Source: Sarcomyxa edulis | Lineage: Eukaryota > Basidiomycota > Agaricomycetes > Agaricales > Mycenaceae | Assembly (NCBI GenBank): GCA_009761415.1 | Contig: QUOL01000003.1 | Location: 1,116,001-1,180,000 of the forward strand | DNA: 64,000 nucleotides | Direction of reading: 5' to 3' | In this document: positions 1 to 11,516 of the stretch, one piece after another | Numbering within the stretch: position 1 is the stretch's first letter | How the letters are laid out: every line of letters starts with the position of its first letter | Made by a program: the position numbers and the translations under genes | The notes under the pieces: generated by a model | Databases searched by the model: none | The model's input: the letters and a program-made list of their open reading frames with translations, nothing else | What the model was told of the DNA's origin: nothing

Positions 1-1495
1 GTAGCCGAAGATGCTGTATCTGTAGAGCAGAGTACGTCAGATCAGACGGGTACACATATATGAGAGAGACTGGAAGATGGAGCGAACCTCGCATCAAAGC
101 ATCCTTGGAAATCTTCGAAAGGTCAAACGCGCTTCGTATGCGTTCTTCGACGGCTTGTGAGAGATCTGACACGAGGCTTTGGACGAGCTCGGGGAGAACA
201 CGGAGGTTGTAGGCCGTTTGGAGAGATGATGCGAGTAGGGACTGGTTCTATACACATACAAAGGATCAGATTGAGCGTAAATTCGGACATACGTGGAAGA
301 AGAAACAAACCAATGTCGTCAGGCCAGTAAGCACCATGTTTTCCATTTCGCTCGTCACCTTCGCGCGTGCGTCTTCGATGAATTCGATATGACCAGCTAC
401 AGCATTGATACTACGTAGTGGGATCGTGCGCAGGTCTCCGTTTGCATTTGAGGCAATCGAGTCTAGGGATGTATTCGATTCCGAGTTCGAATTTGAGTCA
501 AACATCTGATTGTCTGGTCTCCGTGTGGAATGTCCATTGGCATTGGCATCGATGCCGTTTGTTTTAGTAGGGGAGGTGGATCCATTAGAGCTTTGACCAT
601 CGAGAAGTGCCACTGAAATTGAAAAAGAGATGTTATAGCAGAGAAGTGGTATAGCTGAGTTGGGCACGAACCTAATTCAGCAATGCTCAACGCAGCTTTC
701 GCAATAGTTCTCTCCTTCTCGTCCTCCGTTTCCGCGCCAAAGATCACAGAAGCCTTGTCGCTAACAGAATTGGAACTATCTCCAACATCACCGCCTGCTT
801 CCATCTCAGCCATCTGCACCTCCAACCTCCTAGCAAGCACGACGAAACGTGAAGTCCGACGAAGGACGTCAGAGACTTGTTGGAGCTTTTGGAGGCGTGA
901 AACATTAGCTTGGAGGGATTCGTAAGGGGCGTGGATCTTGAGGCGAAGTCTATGGCCTACAGTATCAGTCCAACAAACGACGCGACGTTTTGAAGTGGAA
1001 ACACGTACTTATCTAATATCTGGTCAAGATCTGTCAGACCCGAACGAACAGACGTGAGGGATCCAGAGAGTTCGTGAGCACTGGCCGCTTGCGAGAGAAG
1101 CTCTTCATGATGGGTTGTGACCTTACAAACGCAATAATCTCGTTAGAATCAAATGAAAAGGACACAGAACTTGATGCTACGGTCTACATCATTGCAGAGC
1201 AAACTCCCGAACACGAAGCCTCGATACAGAAAATGAGCAGAAAGGAATGAGAGACTCACCACATTCTTGATCTGCTTGGACACATCGTCTATCCCGAAAT
1301 TGAGCTTCGATATTGCGACCGAAACATCCTCCTTTGCGGGAATCTCAGCACTAGCAGAGTTTCCACCCACTTTGATTCCTGTCGTCGTAATAGTGGTCGC
1401 TGCTCGACTGTGTGTCGTAGGATATGGCTCGCCGGCTAAGATGGCATTGGCGTATTCGTTCGGATCGAAATCTGGGTTGGCAAAGACGGCATATT
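1..1495 (-). CDS. cog5: Conserved oligomeric Golgi complex subunit 5 (partial)
   Basis: COG5 is a subunit of the COG tethering complex, which acts on the Golgi in retrograde vesicle traffic. The visible exons encode the N-terminal half. A stretch NPDFDPNEYANAIL is followed by a helix with SKLNFGIDDVSKQIKN, a heptad-like region with HEELLSQAASAHELSGSL, and a segment containing LQTAYNLRVLPELVQSL. The last matches the human COG5 region with FYNLGTL. Exons are interrupted by short introns; checked ones are 88-247 and 1-19, the latter cut by the window edge, so the 3' part lies outside. The first coding exon probably lies between 1497 and 1696 but its splice could not be fixed. The Asn/Ser-rich insert around 400-600 looks like a fungal linker. 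Family assignment rests on remembered family sequence and is fairly secure. Confidence 0.8.
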
Positions 1496-1880
1496 CTGAA
1501 AGGAAAGGATCAGCAAGTTCTCAGACAGAGTACAAGGGAAAGCCAACCAGCCATTGTAGTTGCATTGATCGTGCGCGTGGATCGTCACGGTGAGTCCTTC
1601 GCGTTCGAGGCTATCTCGGTCATCTCGGCCAAATCTCAAGAACTCCCAGAAACTTTTAATTGAGTGACGAATCGACGACTGGATGGACGACTGCAAAACA
1701 CATCGAGTGAACGGTGATATAGGTACACACTATATACTGGGTACAATGGCTCCATAGCTAGTCCGATACCTAGCTTGGGCCCTCTGACCAAGCTAAGATG
1801 ATTTCCAGGTCTAAGCCTATCAATCTCCTACCTCATCAACGTCAACTCTACTTGCTCCGGTAGATTTGAATAGTGAGCCA

Positions 1881-2811
1881 TCAGTTCATCACACAAAGCT
1901 CCTCTCGTTGATAACAGACGGTGCACTTCCCAACTCGTCCTCCATCTCGGCCGGTTGACGCTTCCTCCGAATATCTATCCGAATATCTATCTGTTCGTTC
2001 CAAGGAAGGACTTCTAGGTAAATTTTGAAGGACCGTGTGCCCTTCGACAGCAAGTTCTGAGTTCAAGTCCTGGTCGAAGTACGATTAGTGTCCCAACAGA
2101 GTCAGATTGGCCTCAGGGGCTTTATTTGAGAGTCTCTATTTGAGGGTCAAATGAATCAACACGATAAAGGGCGAAGGCCAAATCACCGAATGCGATTTCG
2201 TCGATATCTGTACGAGCTTCACGCTGGTGCGTAATCATGTCCATCCGAAGTGGCCTTCGGCGCCACTTGAACACGAACGAAATTCCAAAGCAGCGATTGA
2301 ACCAATTACGATGCCAACTATCGCACCGATGGGGATCCACTTATTATTGGTACTGAGAGTGGTCGGTTGAGATGCCGGTGTGGACCCGCTTGATCTGCTA
2401 GTGGTTGAAGATGTCTGGGAAACGGCAGTAGGAAAGTGGTAAGAACGATTCTCGTCGAAATGAGTCTTCTCAGGCTCCATGCAGCAGTACTTGGACCGGC
2501 ATTCTGACCCGAGATCTGGACGGTCAAAGAAGGTCTACGTACTCATGCTCCAAATCTGAATGCAAATGTTCGTGTCTTCAAGCCGGTTGGTCTCACGATG
2601 TACATCGCTTACGGCAGAGCCTTCAGATCGACTGCGGTCCGGTTAGGCGACAAAACTATCAACTGCAGGAGAATTTACAGGACGAAGAAAATTCAGCATG
2701 TATAGAATTCTACTCTGTCATGAGTATTGGAAGTAGAAAGGAACGTACGTAAACAAAAATTCGACCTTTCGGTCTGGAGGAGGGGAAAAAGGTAAGTACC
2801 ATAGTCTTCAT
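1881..2811 (-). pseudogene. Single-pass membrane protein with a probable frameshift
   Basis: Read on the minus strand this locus has the layout of fungal wall-sensor-like proteins. A short Cys-containing ectodomain (CRSKYCC) leads to a Ser/Thr/Pro-rich stalk, a helix starting WIPIGAIVGIVIGSIAAL, a basic stop-transfer cluster (FKWRRRPLR) and a polar tail with Ser/Arg/Tyr repeats. The helix and the basic cluster lie in different frames that meet near 2279-2295, so one base appears to be missing. A 44-nt intron there would cut the helix to about ten residues, which is less convincing. The ATG at 2811 is the likely start, with introns before the stalk, but the N-terminal splicing does not close cleanly either. 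It may be a pseudogene or carry an assembly error. No specific function was recognised. Confidence 0.4.
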
Positions 2812-2899
2812 TTGTTCGCGATATTCCGGGCATGAATAGAAGAAATTCGAATGGGAGGTTGCACGGCGCATGACCATATATGCTATATGTCGAGGTAGT

Positions 2900-3827
2900 T
2901 CACCAGATACCTGGTATGACCCTTGAAGTGACTTTCTTCTTGTATGCCTTATACTCTCCTCCGATGATCTTATCGTCTTCGATTACTTTCTCCTACAGAG
3001 AATCGTTCAGTCGATCTAATTATACTCGGAAGAGAGGAAAATATAGAAGCGACGACCATGGAAATCTTCCGGAGATCGGATATATTATTCCACAAATAAC
3101 GAGTACTCACCTCTATGGGAATTTTAATCATGAGGGCAAGTGCAGTGATGGCGAGGGTGACTAAAGGTACCCAGGACCAATACATCACGGCTTGAGTGAG
3201 CTCTTGCGCAAGAAACCCACTGTAGAGTGATAAGATCAGATATTTCACAAAGACATCGAACAAGACAACGAACGTGTACAAAGGATGGCGAACCCAAGCG
3301 TAAGGCCCACTGGAGATGATTTTGGGCTTTTCACGGAGCTGTCATATAATGGACGTCCGTCAGATCTGCTTGAGCCAAGAATCAAAAAAAATACCTACAC
3401 CGATATAATGCCATTGCGACGATAGGAATGAGAATACCAAGCTCATTCCCTTATACACTACCACAGAGGCGACTGTTCCGGCAAGCCTGATGGCAATTTT
3501 GCCAGCGGGGCCGACCTCCTCATCATAAGTGGCAGGCAGACTGTATATCGACGTCCATTGAGGTGCCTTGAATCCATTGAGTGTGAAGGCAGTGAGATAT
3601 GTGACGGGAGTGATGAACATGGCGACGAAGTGGACGGGAGTGACGATGCGGGCGAGGAAAGAGGTAGGAAGGGCCTTGATGTTGCCGCCGTCACGTTTAG
3701 CTACACCGATGACAGCGACTTGTTCACGGTAAGCATAGATAAGAGACCCTAAGGTGGTGATGAACACAAGCCCTTCGAGCTGGTCAGGCGTTATTGAGAG
3801 GAGCAACTGGGACATAGTCGAAATCAT
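2900..3827 (-). CDS. Isoprenylcysteine carboxyl methyltransferase-type membrane enzyme
   Basis: This is a member of the ICMT/PEMT-like integral membrane methyltransferases, which methylate the terminal carboxyl of prenylated cysteine in the endoplasmic reticulum. The model has three exons (3399-3827, 3111-3338, 2900-2992) and gives 249 residues. Several hydrophobic helices come first. The family signature GPYAWVRHPLYT follows at about residues 150-162, and the C-terminal part has paired glutamates followed by YKAYKKKVTSRVIPGIW, matching the usual ending of the family. Introns use gtaggt and gtgagt donors and all joins keep frame. The start at 3827 is the first ATG; a second Met four codons later is possible. 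Substrate specificity cannot be told, because fungal ICMT-like paralogues outnumber the Ste14 enzyme. Confidence 0.8.
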
Positions 3828-5372
3828 AGTTGGAAAGAATAGCTAAACGGAATGCCTGCAGTGAAGCAGTCTTCATGTCATTGCACCTATATAGATTGCA
3901 AGAATAATTGAACAGGGAGAAGGGCTGAAGGTTGACGAGGTAGAAGTAATTCTTTTGAGGCATGGCCGATAACGCTCCACCGCCATATTCCAGGAAGATA
4001 GGCAACCATTGGTGGGGTTTTTGACAGAGAAATACTTCTCTCTAGTCGTGAGATGGGGCAAGCTCTGAGTCGTCACACGGATTATGTGGCGCGTCATGGA
4101 CCTAGGTGATGATAAGACTCGATGGGCGGAAAAGGTGCCGGTGTGTAACGCCGTCCTGTTGGTCGATTAGTAATATATAAAACATGTCAACGAGGAAGTA
4201 CTTCTGTGCCATACTGCCACAGATGATGAACGGCAGAGGGCAAATGCCGTCGTTTGGGAAGGACCAAAGCAAAGACAAAGAAGTACAGATGAGATACATA
4301 CCAGAGGATGAGATCCTTGATCCTCGATGCGATATGAGACGATTTGTCTCAATTTCTGATTGGGAAACAATGGTGCAGGTCGTAGTTTCCTATTGCAGAT
4401 CGTGTCTTCGAAGTCGTAGGAGACAGGCTAATAAACATTGACCGTCCACATGGTCTTGTGAAGGTGCACCGACAAGAGCTTATCAGATGTTCTGCTAGAC
4501 TTCGTTCACCCATTAAGGATATGCCTTCGAAGAAGATCGAGTCTTTGAGCGCTGCGAGTCACAGAAATAGCTCGATAGAAGCAGAAAACCCGGAACTTTG
4601 GAGGGGCCTGTGTCAAAACCAGGGTTTGGGGAAAGCAGGATGGATCCGGAGAGGCGCACTCATATCGATATCGCGAGAACCCGACGCGGGCAGTAGGCCT
4701 GTGGACTCATGGTAAGCCGGTTCCAAAAATCGAACAGCTCAACACACCTACTACACGAGTTCTCGCTGATCTGGGGCTCAACGTTCCTGCATGTTGGGAT
4801 CAAGTACTCGGACAGATCAGAGTTGATTGCAAGGAGCTGTACATGTCCGATAAATAAATGAGTCGGACGACGGAGAAGCTTGGGGTAAGAAGTTGAGAAG
4901 GACTCCACGTGTCGGGAGACCTCAACTTAGAACTAGGCGTTGCTTTGCGTCACATGACCAAAACTCGACGGACGCGTTAAACCTATGCAACCAAAAAGTC
5001 GCGTTTCCTGTGCCCTTCGTGTGTGTTATCAGAGTATATACTTAGGCAGCGCAATCCAGCCCCAAGCTCGGTACGCTTCGATGAACAATTTATCGTTACC
5101 GCATATTAAGTTCATATGAGTATGTTAAATTCGGCATCCCGCTATGGGCATTGCTATTGGAGCAAATTGAATCTACCCTTGGAGCAGGCCTGACCTTTTT
5201 GGTTCAGGAGTTTATCGCAAAGGTAAGAGTCGGATGGTGAGCGCTTATCCATTGGGAGCATGTAAGAGCGATATTGACATTGCACGATGTGACGATATAC
5301 GCAATGGCCACAGCAGAGTTCATGAGCTAGACTGATGCAGCAGCGACCATTCTGGCAGGAGAATGTTTATTA
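3828..5372. other. Gene-poor stretch
   Basis: About 1.5 kb separates the methyltransferase start from the foldback element. Open frames on both strands (for example 4184-4441 on plus) lack family motifs and plausible splice partners. The part nearest 3827 should contain the methyltransferase promoter. Nothing else could be supported. Confidence 0.4.
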
Positions 5373-5703
5373 TTGCCGTTTGCAGAAAAATTGGCGGCGG
5401 CGCGTTTTCTCACGATTTCGGCTCGAAAGGTAATCCCACCTTCTGCGAGTGATATCTCCACAATGGACGTATATTTCCACATCATTCAAGATGTAGATCT
5501 TTGTATCTAGTCATTTCCTAGATAGCCCCACTTTCAGAATAAAAATCCGTTGAGATTTGAGTGATTTGAACATTTTACCCCTATCTCTTGTGGTTTGTCG
5601 GTTGGCGAGCGATGCCTTTGTTCCTAGACACTTTCTGGCCCTACCGGAGCTCTCAGAAATTATGTATCTGTGTTCTCGAGACAGCCCCATGTAAAAAACA
5701 GGC
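5373..5703 (+). repeat. Left arm of the foldback element
   Basis: The arm pairs with 5791-6120 in reverse complement. Matching blocks, from outside to inside, are the 52-bp identical end, the block with CCTTCTGCGAG, the block with AGCCCCACTTTCAG, the block with CCCCTATCT, the block with GCGAGCGAT and the inner block with CAGCCCCATG. Confidence 0.8.
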
Positions 5704-5790
5704 TTCTGACTACTTCAAGTTGTCTTACCGGGAGAGCCAGATATTGTAGAACAGACCGATACTCATGTGATTGGTACAGCCTCTAATATA

Positions 5791-6120
5791 GCCATGTTTT
5801 GCATGGGGCAGTCTTGAATGCACCAATATATAATGTCTGGAACTCGGAATTTGACCAGAAACTGTCTTGGAACAATGATATCGCTCGCAGACCTTCAAGA
5901 TGCCAAAGATAGGGGCGAATTACCCAAATTACTCAAAATTGAACCGTTTTTCAATCTGAAAGCGGGGCTGTCTAGCGGTAAGCTATAGAGAAATATATGT
6001 GTCTCAAATTTCGCAGATATACACCTTCATTGTGGAGTAATAGCTCGCAGAAGGTAGGATTGCCTGTTGAGCCGAAATCGTGAGAAAACGCGCCGCCGCC
6101 AATTTTTCTGCAAACGGCAA
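5791..6120 (-). repeat. Right arm of the foldback element
   Basis: This is the reverse-complement partner of 5373-5703, and nearly the same length (330 against 331 bp). The outer 52 bp (6069-6120) match the left end perfectly. The inner part differs by substitutions and a few small gaps. Confidence 0.8.
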
Positions 6121-6433
6121 TAACTCGGGAAGAGGCAAAAAATATCAGTGATCGGGCACGTATGAAGACCCAGACCCACGTGGCCCGAAGGGTTGGTGAG
6201 TAGACGCGACTCTCTGGAGCAAGTAAGGTGGCATGCGTCGCATTCCATCCGTTGTAGTAGGTCTTGCGGCGCGTCGGATGAGAGCCTCAATAGCATTGAC
6301 AATGTGTGTCGACACTCAACGTTATTGATTTTGAGAGTGGGGCTCATGTGGATATGAAGGAATGTAAGTATTGTGTAAGTGAGCGGGTCTTCGGTCGCGC
6401 GGAGCAGAACATTCTTGAAGCACAGTCAGGGCA

Positions 6434-8053
6434 TCAACTTGACGGATATTTGAGATCCTCGTCTGCAGGCCCTTCACGGTCCTGACCGTCACCATATACC
6501 TCTGTCACAGTTCGGACCTGAATATTATGCAGGCGTATGTCGTTCTGAGCCGCCATGTTAGGGCCAGTAGCCCAGATTGCGTTGCCCTAATATTTTGTCA
6601 GCATCTGAATGTATCAGGAATGACCGATTGTGAGGATTTACCGGCGACTGTATGGCAGAGTCAGCTGCCATGACATCTTGAAGCTTCGACCGCGATAGCA
6701 ATGTATCCATCAAGGTCTATCGCGTGAAGTCAGCCGGTTGCAAAGAATTGTGTATACTGGACCAAGACACTCACATTGGTGTATATACGACCGACAGGAA
6801 ACGCGAACATCCCATAAAGATTCGAGTCCGTCGCCACCAAGAAGGTGATGAGGTCACAGAGCGAGAAAATGCTCGAGAAAACGCCAGTTTGTATACTTCC
6901 TCGCATGAGGCGTTTGATAACGGTATCGGTTTTGTGGAATCCAGTACGGGATCGGTATAAAACAGTAGTGAGTATCACTGTAGATCAACGGCTGCAGTTG
7001 TAGAGATGGGCACGGCTTAATTTTTTTAATGAACGCTTACCTGTGATCAAAAGATCAGTCCCGACCTGGAAGGATAACCAAGCGGTAACGATAGGTTGCA
7101 AAACACCAAATTTCACCACGCTGAAAAGAGCCGCCGGGTCAGAGTGTCTACCTGATAGATCGTACTATAGCAGACTCACTCGGTAAGGATCCAGGACCAG
7201 ATACCGCAGGCGAGACCCAGAGCAAACGACACGGCGGCTAAGACTAAGATCACCATATACATGTATCGGATGTTGGTTAGACGCATGACTCTAGATCATC
7301 GTGAAACGTTGAGAAAGACTCGCAAGGGACGAGACCGAGACCAATACCGATATCCGAGAAAAATGTGAGTAAATATAGCGGCTATTGCAGTTCCAATCGG
7401 GGTAAATGTGAATGGCCACAGGGCCTCTGCATATGGATATGAGTTTAGAGTAAGATATTAGTAGATTGTGACCAACCGGCTAAAATTGCTGGATTGTCGA
7501 AGTTCGTGATGCTGCAAAGAAGCTACCGTTGGTTGAGTTATGATGCAAGGTGATTCTGGAAATACCAATATGCCCAGGCCATGTACGCAAGACTACGCAA
7601 CGACCGATCCTCAGTCAGCCGAAATCATCAGAAATATATAAGAAAAGGCACTGACGCGGCGCTATGAAAAGTGTCGACACAGAACAGGACAAAAACTATG
7701 CATCTACAGACACAGGTCAGTAGATGACTTTGAGAGGCTGAGTCACTTGCCTGATCCATATCGGATCTTCGAGCTCTATAGGTGTGAAAGATCAAGTTCA
7801 CGGAAATATTCGAGAACAGTAGATACAGGACTCACTGGAATTATAGTACGCGACGAATTGATACGAAACAAGGCCATATAGATATGTGTTGACTGGACTC
7901 GAGGATTTGAGCATTCTGCACGAGGCTACAAACAAGGATAACTATTTACGGACGATTCCAATGAGCACAGTACCTTAAGGATATTTTAACGTAAGTCAAC
8001 TGAAAGTACAAAAATGAATGGCGCTCACCCAGTGTCTTGTCAAAGTCGCCCAT
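6434..8053 (-). CDS. DUF6534 multi-pass membrane protein
   Basis: This belongs to the Agaricomycete-specific family of seven-helix-like proteins ending in a DUF6534 domain. Its function is unknown and it probably sits in the plasma membrane. The first exon begins at the ATG at 8053 with MGDFDKTLG, a typical family N-terminus, and is followed by many short exons carrying hydrophobic helices. The diagnostic segment lies at about 6730-6950. It has KTDTVIKRLMRGSIQTG, then FSSIFSLCDLITFLV, then NLYGMFAFPVGRIYTN. The last exon ends with a polar cytosolic tail (TVTEVYGDGQD) and TGA at 6434. Not every internal splice site was fixed. The foldback element begins about 310 bp beyond its 3' end. A second family member starts at 62309. 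Confidence 0.75.
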
Positions 8054-8431
8054 GTCCGAACGGATGGAAAAAGAGGGGAAGGAAGAAGTTCAGCGACTGT
8101 CCACTGCTGCAATGCAACTCTTAAGGGATGCAGCATGAAACATTTAATAAGAGCAGGCATCCAGTTCATTCATGTCACCAGCGCCTAGGTGACCATACAA
8201 ACCTGCTCGGTTCAGCCACAGGTCCATCCATCGTATTTAATCCCACACTGCCGAACCGATATTAAGGGCAAGACACTCGTGGACGCCCCTAGGATCGATA
8301 AGTTATGTCAGAGCAGGAAACATGAGGGTTTATTCCTTTTCGGTAAGCGTTACCATCCTTACAAGCGATGGAACGCGCTGATCTTCTGACGAAAGTGGAG
8401 TCTAGGACATCCTTGGACCGGCCGCGATAGG

Positions 8432-8438
8432 TATAAAA
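8432..8438 (+). promoter_or_regulatory. TATA box of the Rossmann-protein gene
   Basis: TATAAAA lies 51 bp before the ATG at 8483 but only 21 bp before the ATG at 8453. Transcription normally starts about 30 bp after such a box, so the inner ATG is favoured as the start. Confidence 0.5.
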
Positions 8439-8482
8439 GTGCGACTGAGAGCATGCCCTTCGTGAAATTTGAAGCTGCATCC

Positions 8483-9852
8483 ATGTCGACTCCTACTATC
8501 TTCTTCCTTGGGGCCACTGGCTATCTCGGTTCTCAATTGCTGATCTATCTGGCACGGGATTTGCCCCAATACCATATCGTCGCCCTTGTTCGCCCTCCCA
8601 CGATCGAGAAAGAAGCCGGTTTGAAGGCCATATACCCTAACCTCTCGATCGTTGAGGGTACCCTCAACGACGACGCAGTCATCCAAGAGCAGGCTGCGAA
8701 GGCTGACATAGTTATCAACACCGCCAGCTCGGACCATTTCCCCAGTGTTAAGTGTAGGCAATGTTGATTTGATATAATGCTTCGATGCACACTGACGATT
8801 TATCGATGTACAGCTACGCTTGCTGGACTCGAGAAGAATTCGGCCGACCACCCTGGGAAGCCGCCGTTGTACATCCATGTTTCCGGTCTCGGGATTACCA
8901 GCGATAATGCGCGGGGTGAACCCGTCGACATTTCGGGATGCAAGGAGCATGCGGACATCGGATTCAATTTGGACATGTGTCCGGCTGAGAACCAACATCT
9001 TGATTCTGACAGAGCGATTATAGAGGCTGGTACTAGGGAGACAAACAAGGTCCGCACCATTATCATCTTTCCAGGATGGATCTACGGGGTCGGCGAAGGT
9101 GCGCATGAGTAATCAAAGATCGACGTCCGGACAGATCATAACTGACTATGCGGCTCTAGGTTTTCAGAAGATAACACTTCCGGTCCGTCTTTTCATGGAT
9201 CTGAGCAAGAAGCTTGGTTTCGCCGGGACCTGGGGACCGGGGGCAAACGTGATGAGGCAAGTATTCGTGGGATATTTAGCGTCCATGGGTGAAGTTTCTC
9301 ATGATGTCCGACATCGGATTGCAGGAACATTCACGTCCGCGATGCAGCCTCTGCTTGCCTTGCCGTATTCAAAGCTGCGCTGGAGGGCAAGGCCGATGAG
9401 GGGGCTGAAGGGGTTTGTAGGTATCTCAATGTGTGATGGTGGAATCAGCAGCTGATACATATTTGGCAGATTTCGCTATCAGTGAGGCGCCGATGATCTC
9501 CATTCACGACTGGACTGCGAGGCTGGGTGACGTAAGTTCGAAATATGATCTAGATGCTCGCGGTGGACTGACCTTTCTCGATAGATACTGTACAACAAAG
9601 GTGCCGTCAAGCAGCCTGGAGCACGACCTATGCCACCCGAGGTCACGGAACCTCTTGGAGAATGTAAGTCCTATTGCGTTATAAGGTATCGTCATGTATT
9701 GACGATCCCCAGACGGATGGTCCCTGTTCGGTGGTAACCAGCTTGCAAGACCAGGACGTTTATACCGCCTTGGATGGCAGCCGACTGAGACAGCGAAGAA
9801 GACGCTGCTAGAATGTCTTCCGGAAGAGGTCGATGTCGTCCTCGCCGAATGA
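8483..9852 (+). CDS. NAD(P)-binding Rossmann-fold protein (NmrA/extended SDR type)
   Basis: The first exon carries the dinucleotide-binding strand-turn-helix TIFFLGATGYLGSQLL near residues 4-19, followed by a basic residue in ALVRPP that suggests NADP preference. Later exons give the helix-rich substrate side: SGLGITSD, IIIFPGWIYGVGEG, the GTWGPGANVM region, then a segment with HVRDAASACLAVFKAALEG. The C-terminal half has FAISEAPMISIHDWTARLGD and a final exon with RPGRLYRLGWQPTE, ending with TGA at 9850-9852. Introns are short and phases agree through the last four exons. Such proteins act as reductases or as redox-sensing regulators; the substrate is unknown. The ATG at 8483 was chosen over 8453 because of the TATA box. 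Confidence 0.8.
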
Positions 9853-10575
9853 GGGGGATCTCAGTCCTTCAAGCTTCAAGTTGTATCATGTAGTTAGATG
9901 CTAAATTTTGTCAGTTGAATAAACCGCCCGAAAATTGTTCACGCGATGCAATCGTGATTTCAGTCATTGCTTGACATTGCCTGCAGCAACAACGCCACAA
10001 AGTAGTTCCAGGGATAGTGAAAACATGAGTCGTAGACCAAGACGGGGGCGACGCGTCGATGGAAGTCGATGGACGTCGTCGTGTCGTCGTTCGTTTGATC
10101 GTCGTCTCGAGAGCGAGGCAAACTACTTTGCCGAGGATGTTTGATGTTTGAACCCAAGGCTGACAGCTTCGCCGGACGTCGTGCCACGGCCGGTTGCCAT
10201 CCCAGAGTCCACCCACCCATCTCGGAGGTCAAGCGCTCGCCGCTCACCGCTTACTGCCATGACGGTCTGCATACACTACGGTGGAGGCGCACGATTTGGG
10301 AGACGCTCATACTTAGCAACTACAATGTACAGCTGAATGGCCTGAACTGCGACCATATCCGAATCACCGGGGCTACTACTGGAATCAAACTGGAATGGGC
10401 CTACACTAAATCCTTGGAGGTCTTATCTGATGACAACTAGGCTTGCAAGTATATATACTCAGATGTGAGTTGCACTCTGCTAGGCTGGCCCTCACCCTCT
10501 TCGACACCTGTCCAAAGCCTTAACGACCCTTCACGATTTACGACCTTTCACGACCTACTATTTATTGACTTGACA
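9853..10575. other. Intergenic stretch with a TATA-like site
   Basis: No supported gene is present. A TATATA-type sequence lies at 10451-10458, about 120 bp before the next start on plus, and may belong to its promoter. An open frame at 10141-10440 has no family features. Confidence 0.4.
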
Positions 10576-11358
10576 ATGCGTAGAGCTCGATTTCCCAGCC
10601 GCAAGTTTTGCTGTTGCATACCTGTAAGACTGGGTGTGATTGTATGTCGCGACTATTCATTTAGTTGTGAAGTCTCTCACAAATCAATTCCAGATCATAT
10701 CCCTCCTTGGACTCGCTGGAGGAGGTTTGATCGCAGTTGCTGGCGTTCTCCAAGCCAAGGATAATGGTATGTAGTCGTTGTACAATGCGACATTCCAGTG
10801 CATGTATTCATCAACTCTCATGACAGACGGAAATAAAGTACCTCTAATCATACAGATAGTCGTGTACGGACTATTAGCGCTCCTTTCCGTCTTCGGGTCA
10901 GTCACCATCTCCTTGGGTCCTATTAACAGCCTGATTGATTCCTGAACAGATTAATTGGTGCTATTTTCAAGCGTCGCAGACTTATCACCCTATATGTCGC
11001 CATGCTAGCCGTCCATCTCATCTTCAGCATTGCCTCTGGCGTTTACTCCATATATCAACTCTTCGTCGATTCCAAGACGACGGTAGATGACTGTGTCAAT
11101 GGGTCTACTGACAAAGAAACCATTGAAGGATGTCAAAAGGGCGTCACCCTCATCAAGGCAATCATGATTGTTCTTTTCATCATCGTCTGGCTTATTGAAC
11201 TCTGTGCGTATCGATAACGCGTCTTACATTCCAGGAACTATGGCTGACGTTACCGAAAACCAGGGGGATCCCTCATTGTCAGAGACTATGCAAACCAATT
11301 GGCAGACGAACAGATTGAAATCACCAAGGAAGCAGAGTTTGTTAGTCGTAGGTACTAA
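10576..11358 (+). CDS. Four-helix membrane protein (tetraspanin/MARVEL-like layout)
   Basis: The short N-terminus has a cysteine cluster (KFCCCIPVRLGV) seen in a family of small Agaricomycete membrane proteins. It leads into helix 1 (IISLLGLAGGGLIAVAGVL), helix 2 (IVVYGLLALLSVFG), helix 3 with LYVAMLAVHLIFSIASGVY, a loop with two cysteines, and helix 4 (IMIVLFIIVWLIEL). The last exon encodes a cytosolic tail (DYANQLADEQIEITKEAEF) and TAA at 11356-11358. The final intron takes the acceptor AACCAG, which joins TGG for Trp and keeps the frame. The first exon is 10576-10641 and the second starts at 10694. The function is unknown; the cysteine cluster next to a helix could be palmitoylated, which is inference. 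Confidence 0.65.
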
Positions 11359-11516
11359 ACGCCGTCATTGTTGATGACCTGATCCAATGTAGAGTAAACA
11401 CTGCGTTGTTCGAGAATTTATTGAAAGTCCATTTGTACACTTTGAGATCCTATCAGTTCGATTCACTATATGCCTACGCGTAGCATAGTACTTGGTAATC
11501 CTATAGTAGCAATGCA

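Larger units (their letters stand above)
5373..6120. mobile_element. Foldback (palindromic) element, MITE-like
   Basis: The segment is an almost complete inverted repeat. The left arm runs 5373-5703, the right arm 5791-6120, with a spacer of about 87 bp. The outer 52 bp of each arm (5373-5424 and 6069-6120) are identical in inverted orientation, starting TTGCCGTTTGCAG. Further inward the arms still align along their whole length with scattered differences. TA lies directly outside each end (5371-5372 and 6121-6122), as expected for a TA target duplication of Tc1/mariner-type elements. No coding capacity is visible, so it would be non-autonomous. Alternatively it is an inverted-duplication locus that can make hairpin RNA. 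The palindrome is read directly; the mobile-element class is inferred. Confidence 0.75.

Noticed and set aside
3360..3827. Steroid reductase as an alternative to ICMT
   Set aside because: The GPYAWVRHPLYT and ending RVIPGIW match ICMT-type enzymes better.
4184..4715. Two plus-strand open frames in the gene-poor stretch
   Set aside because: No homology signs, and no clean intron joins them.
10141..10440. Plus-strand open frame before the four-helix membrane protein
   Set aside because: No family features and no ATG context or codon pattern of a gene.
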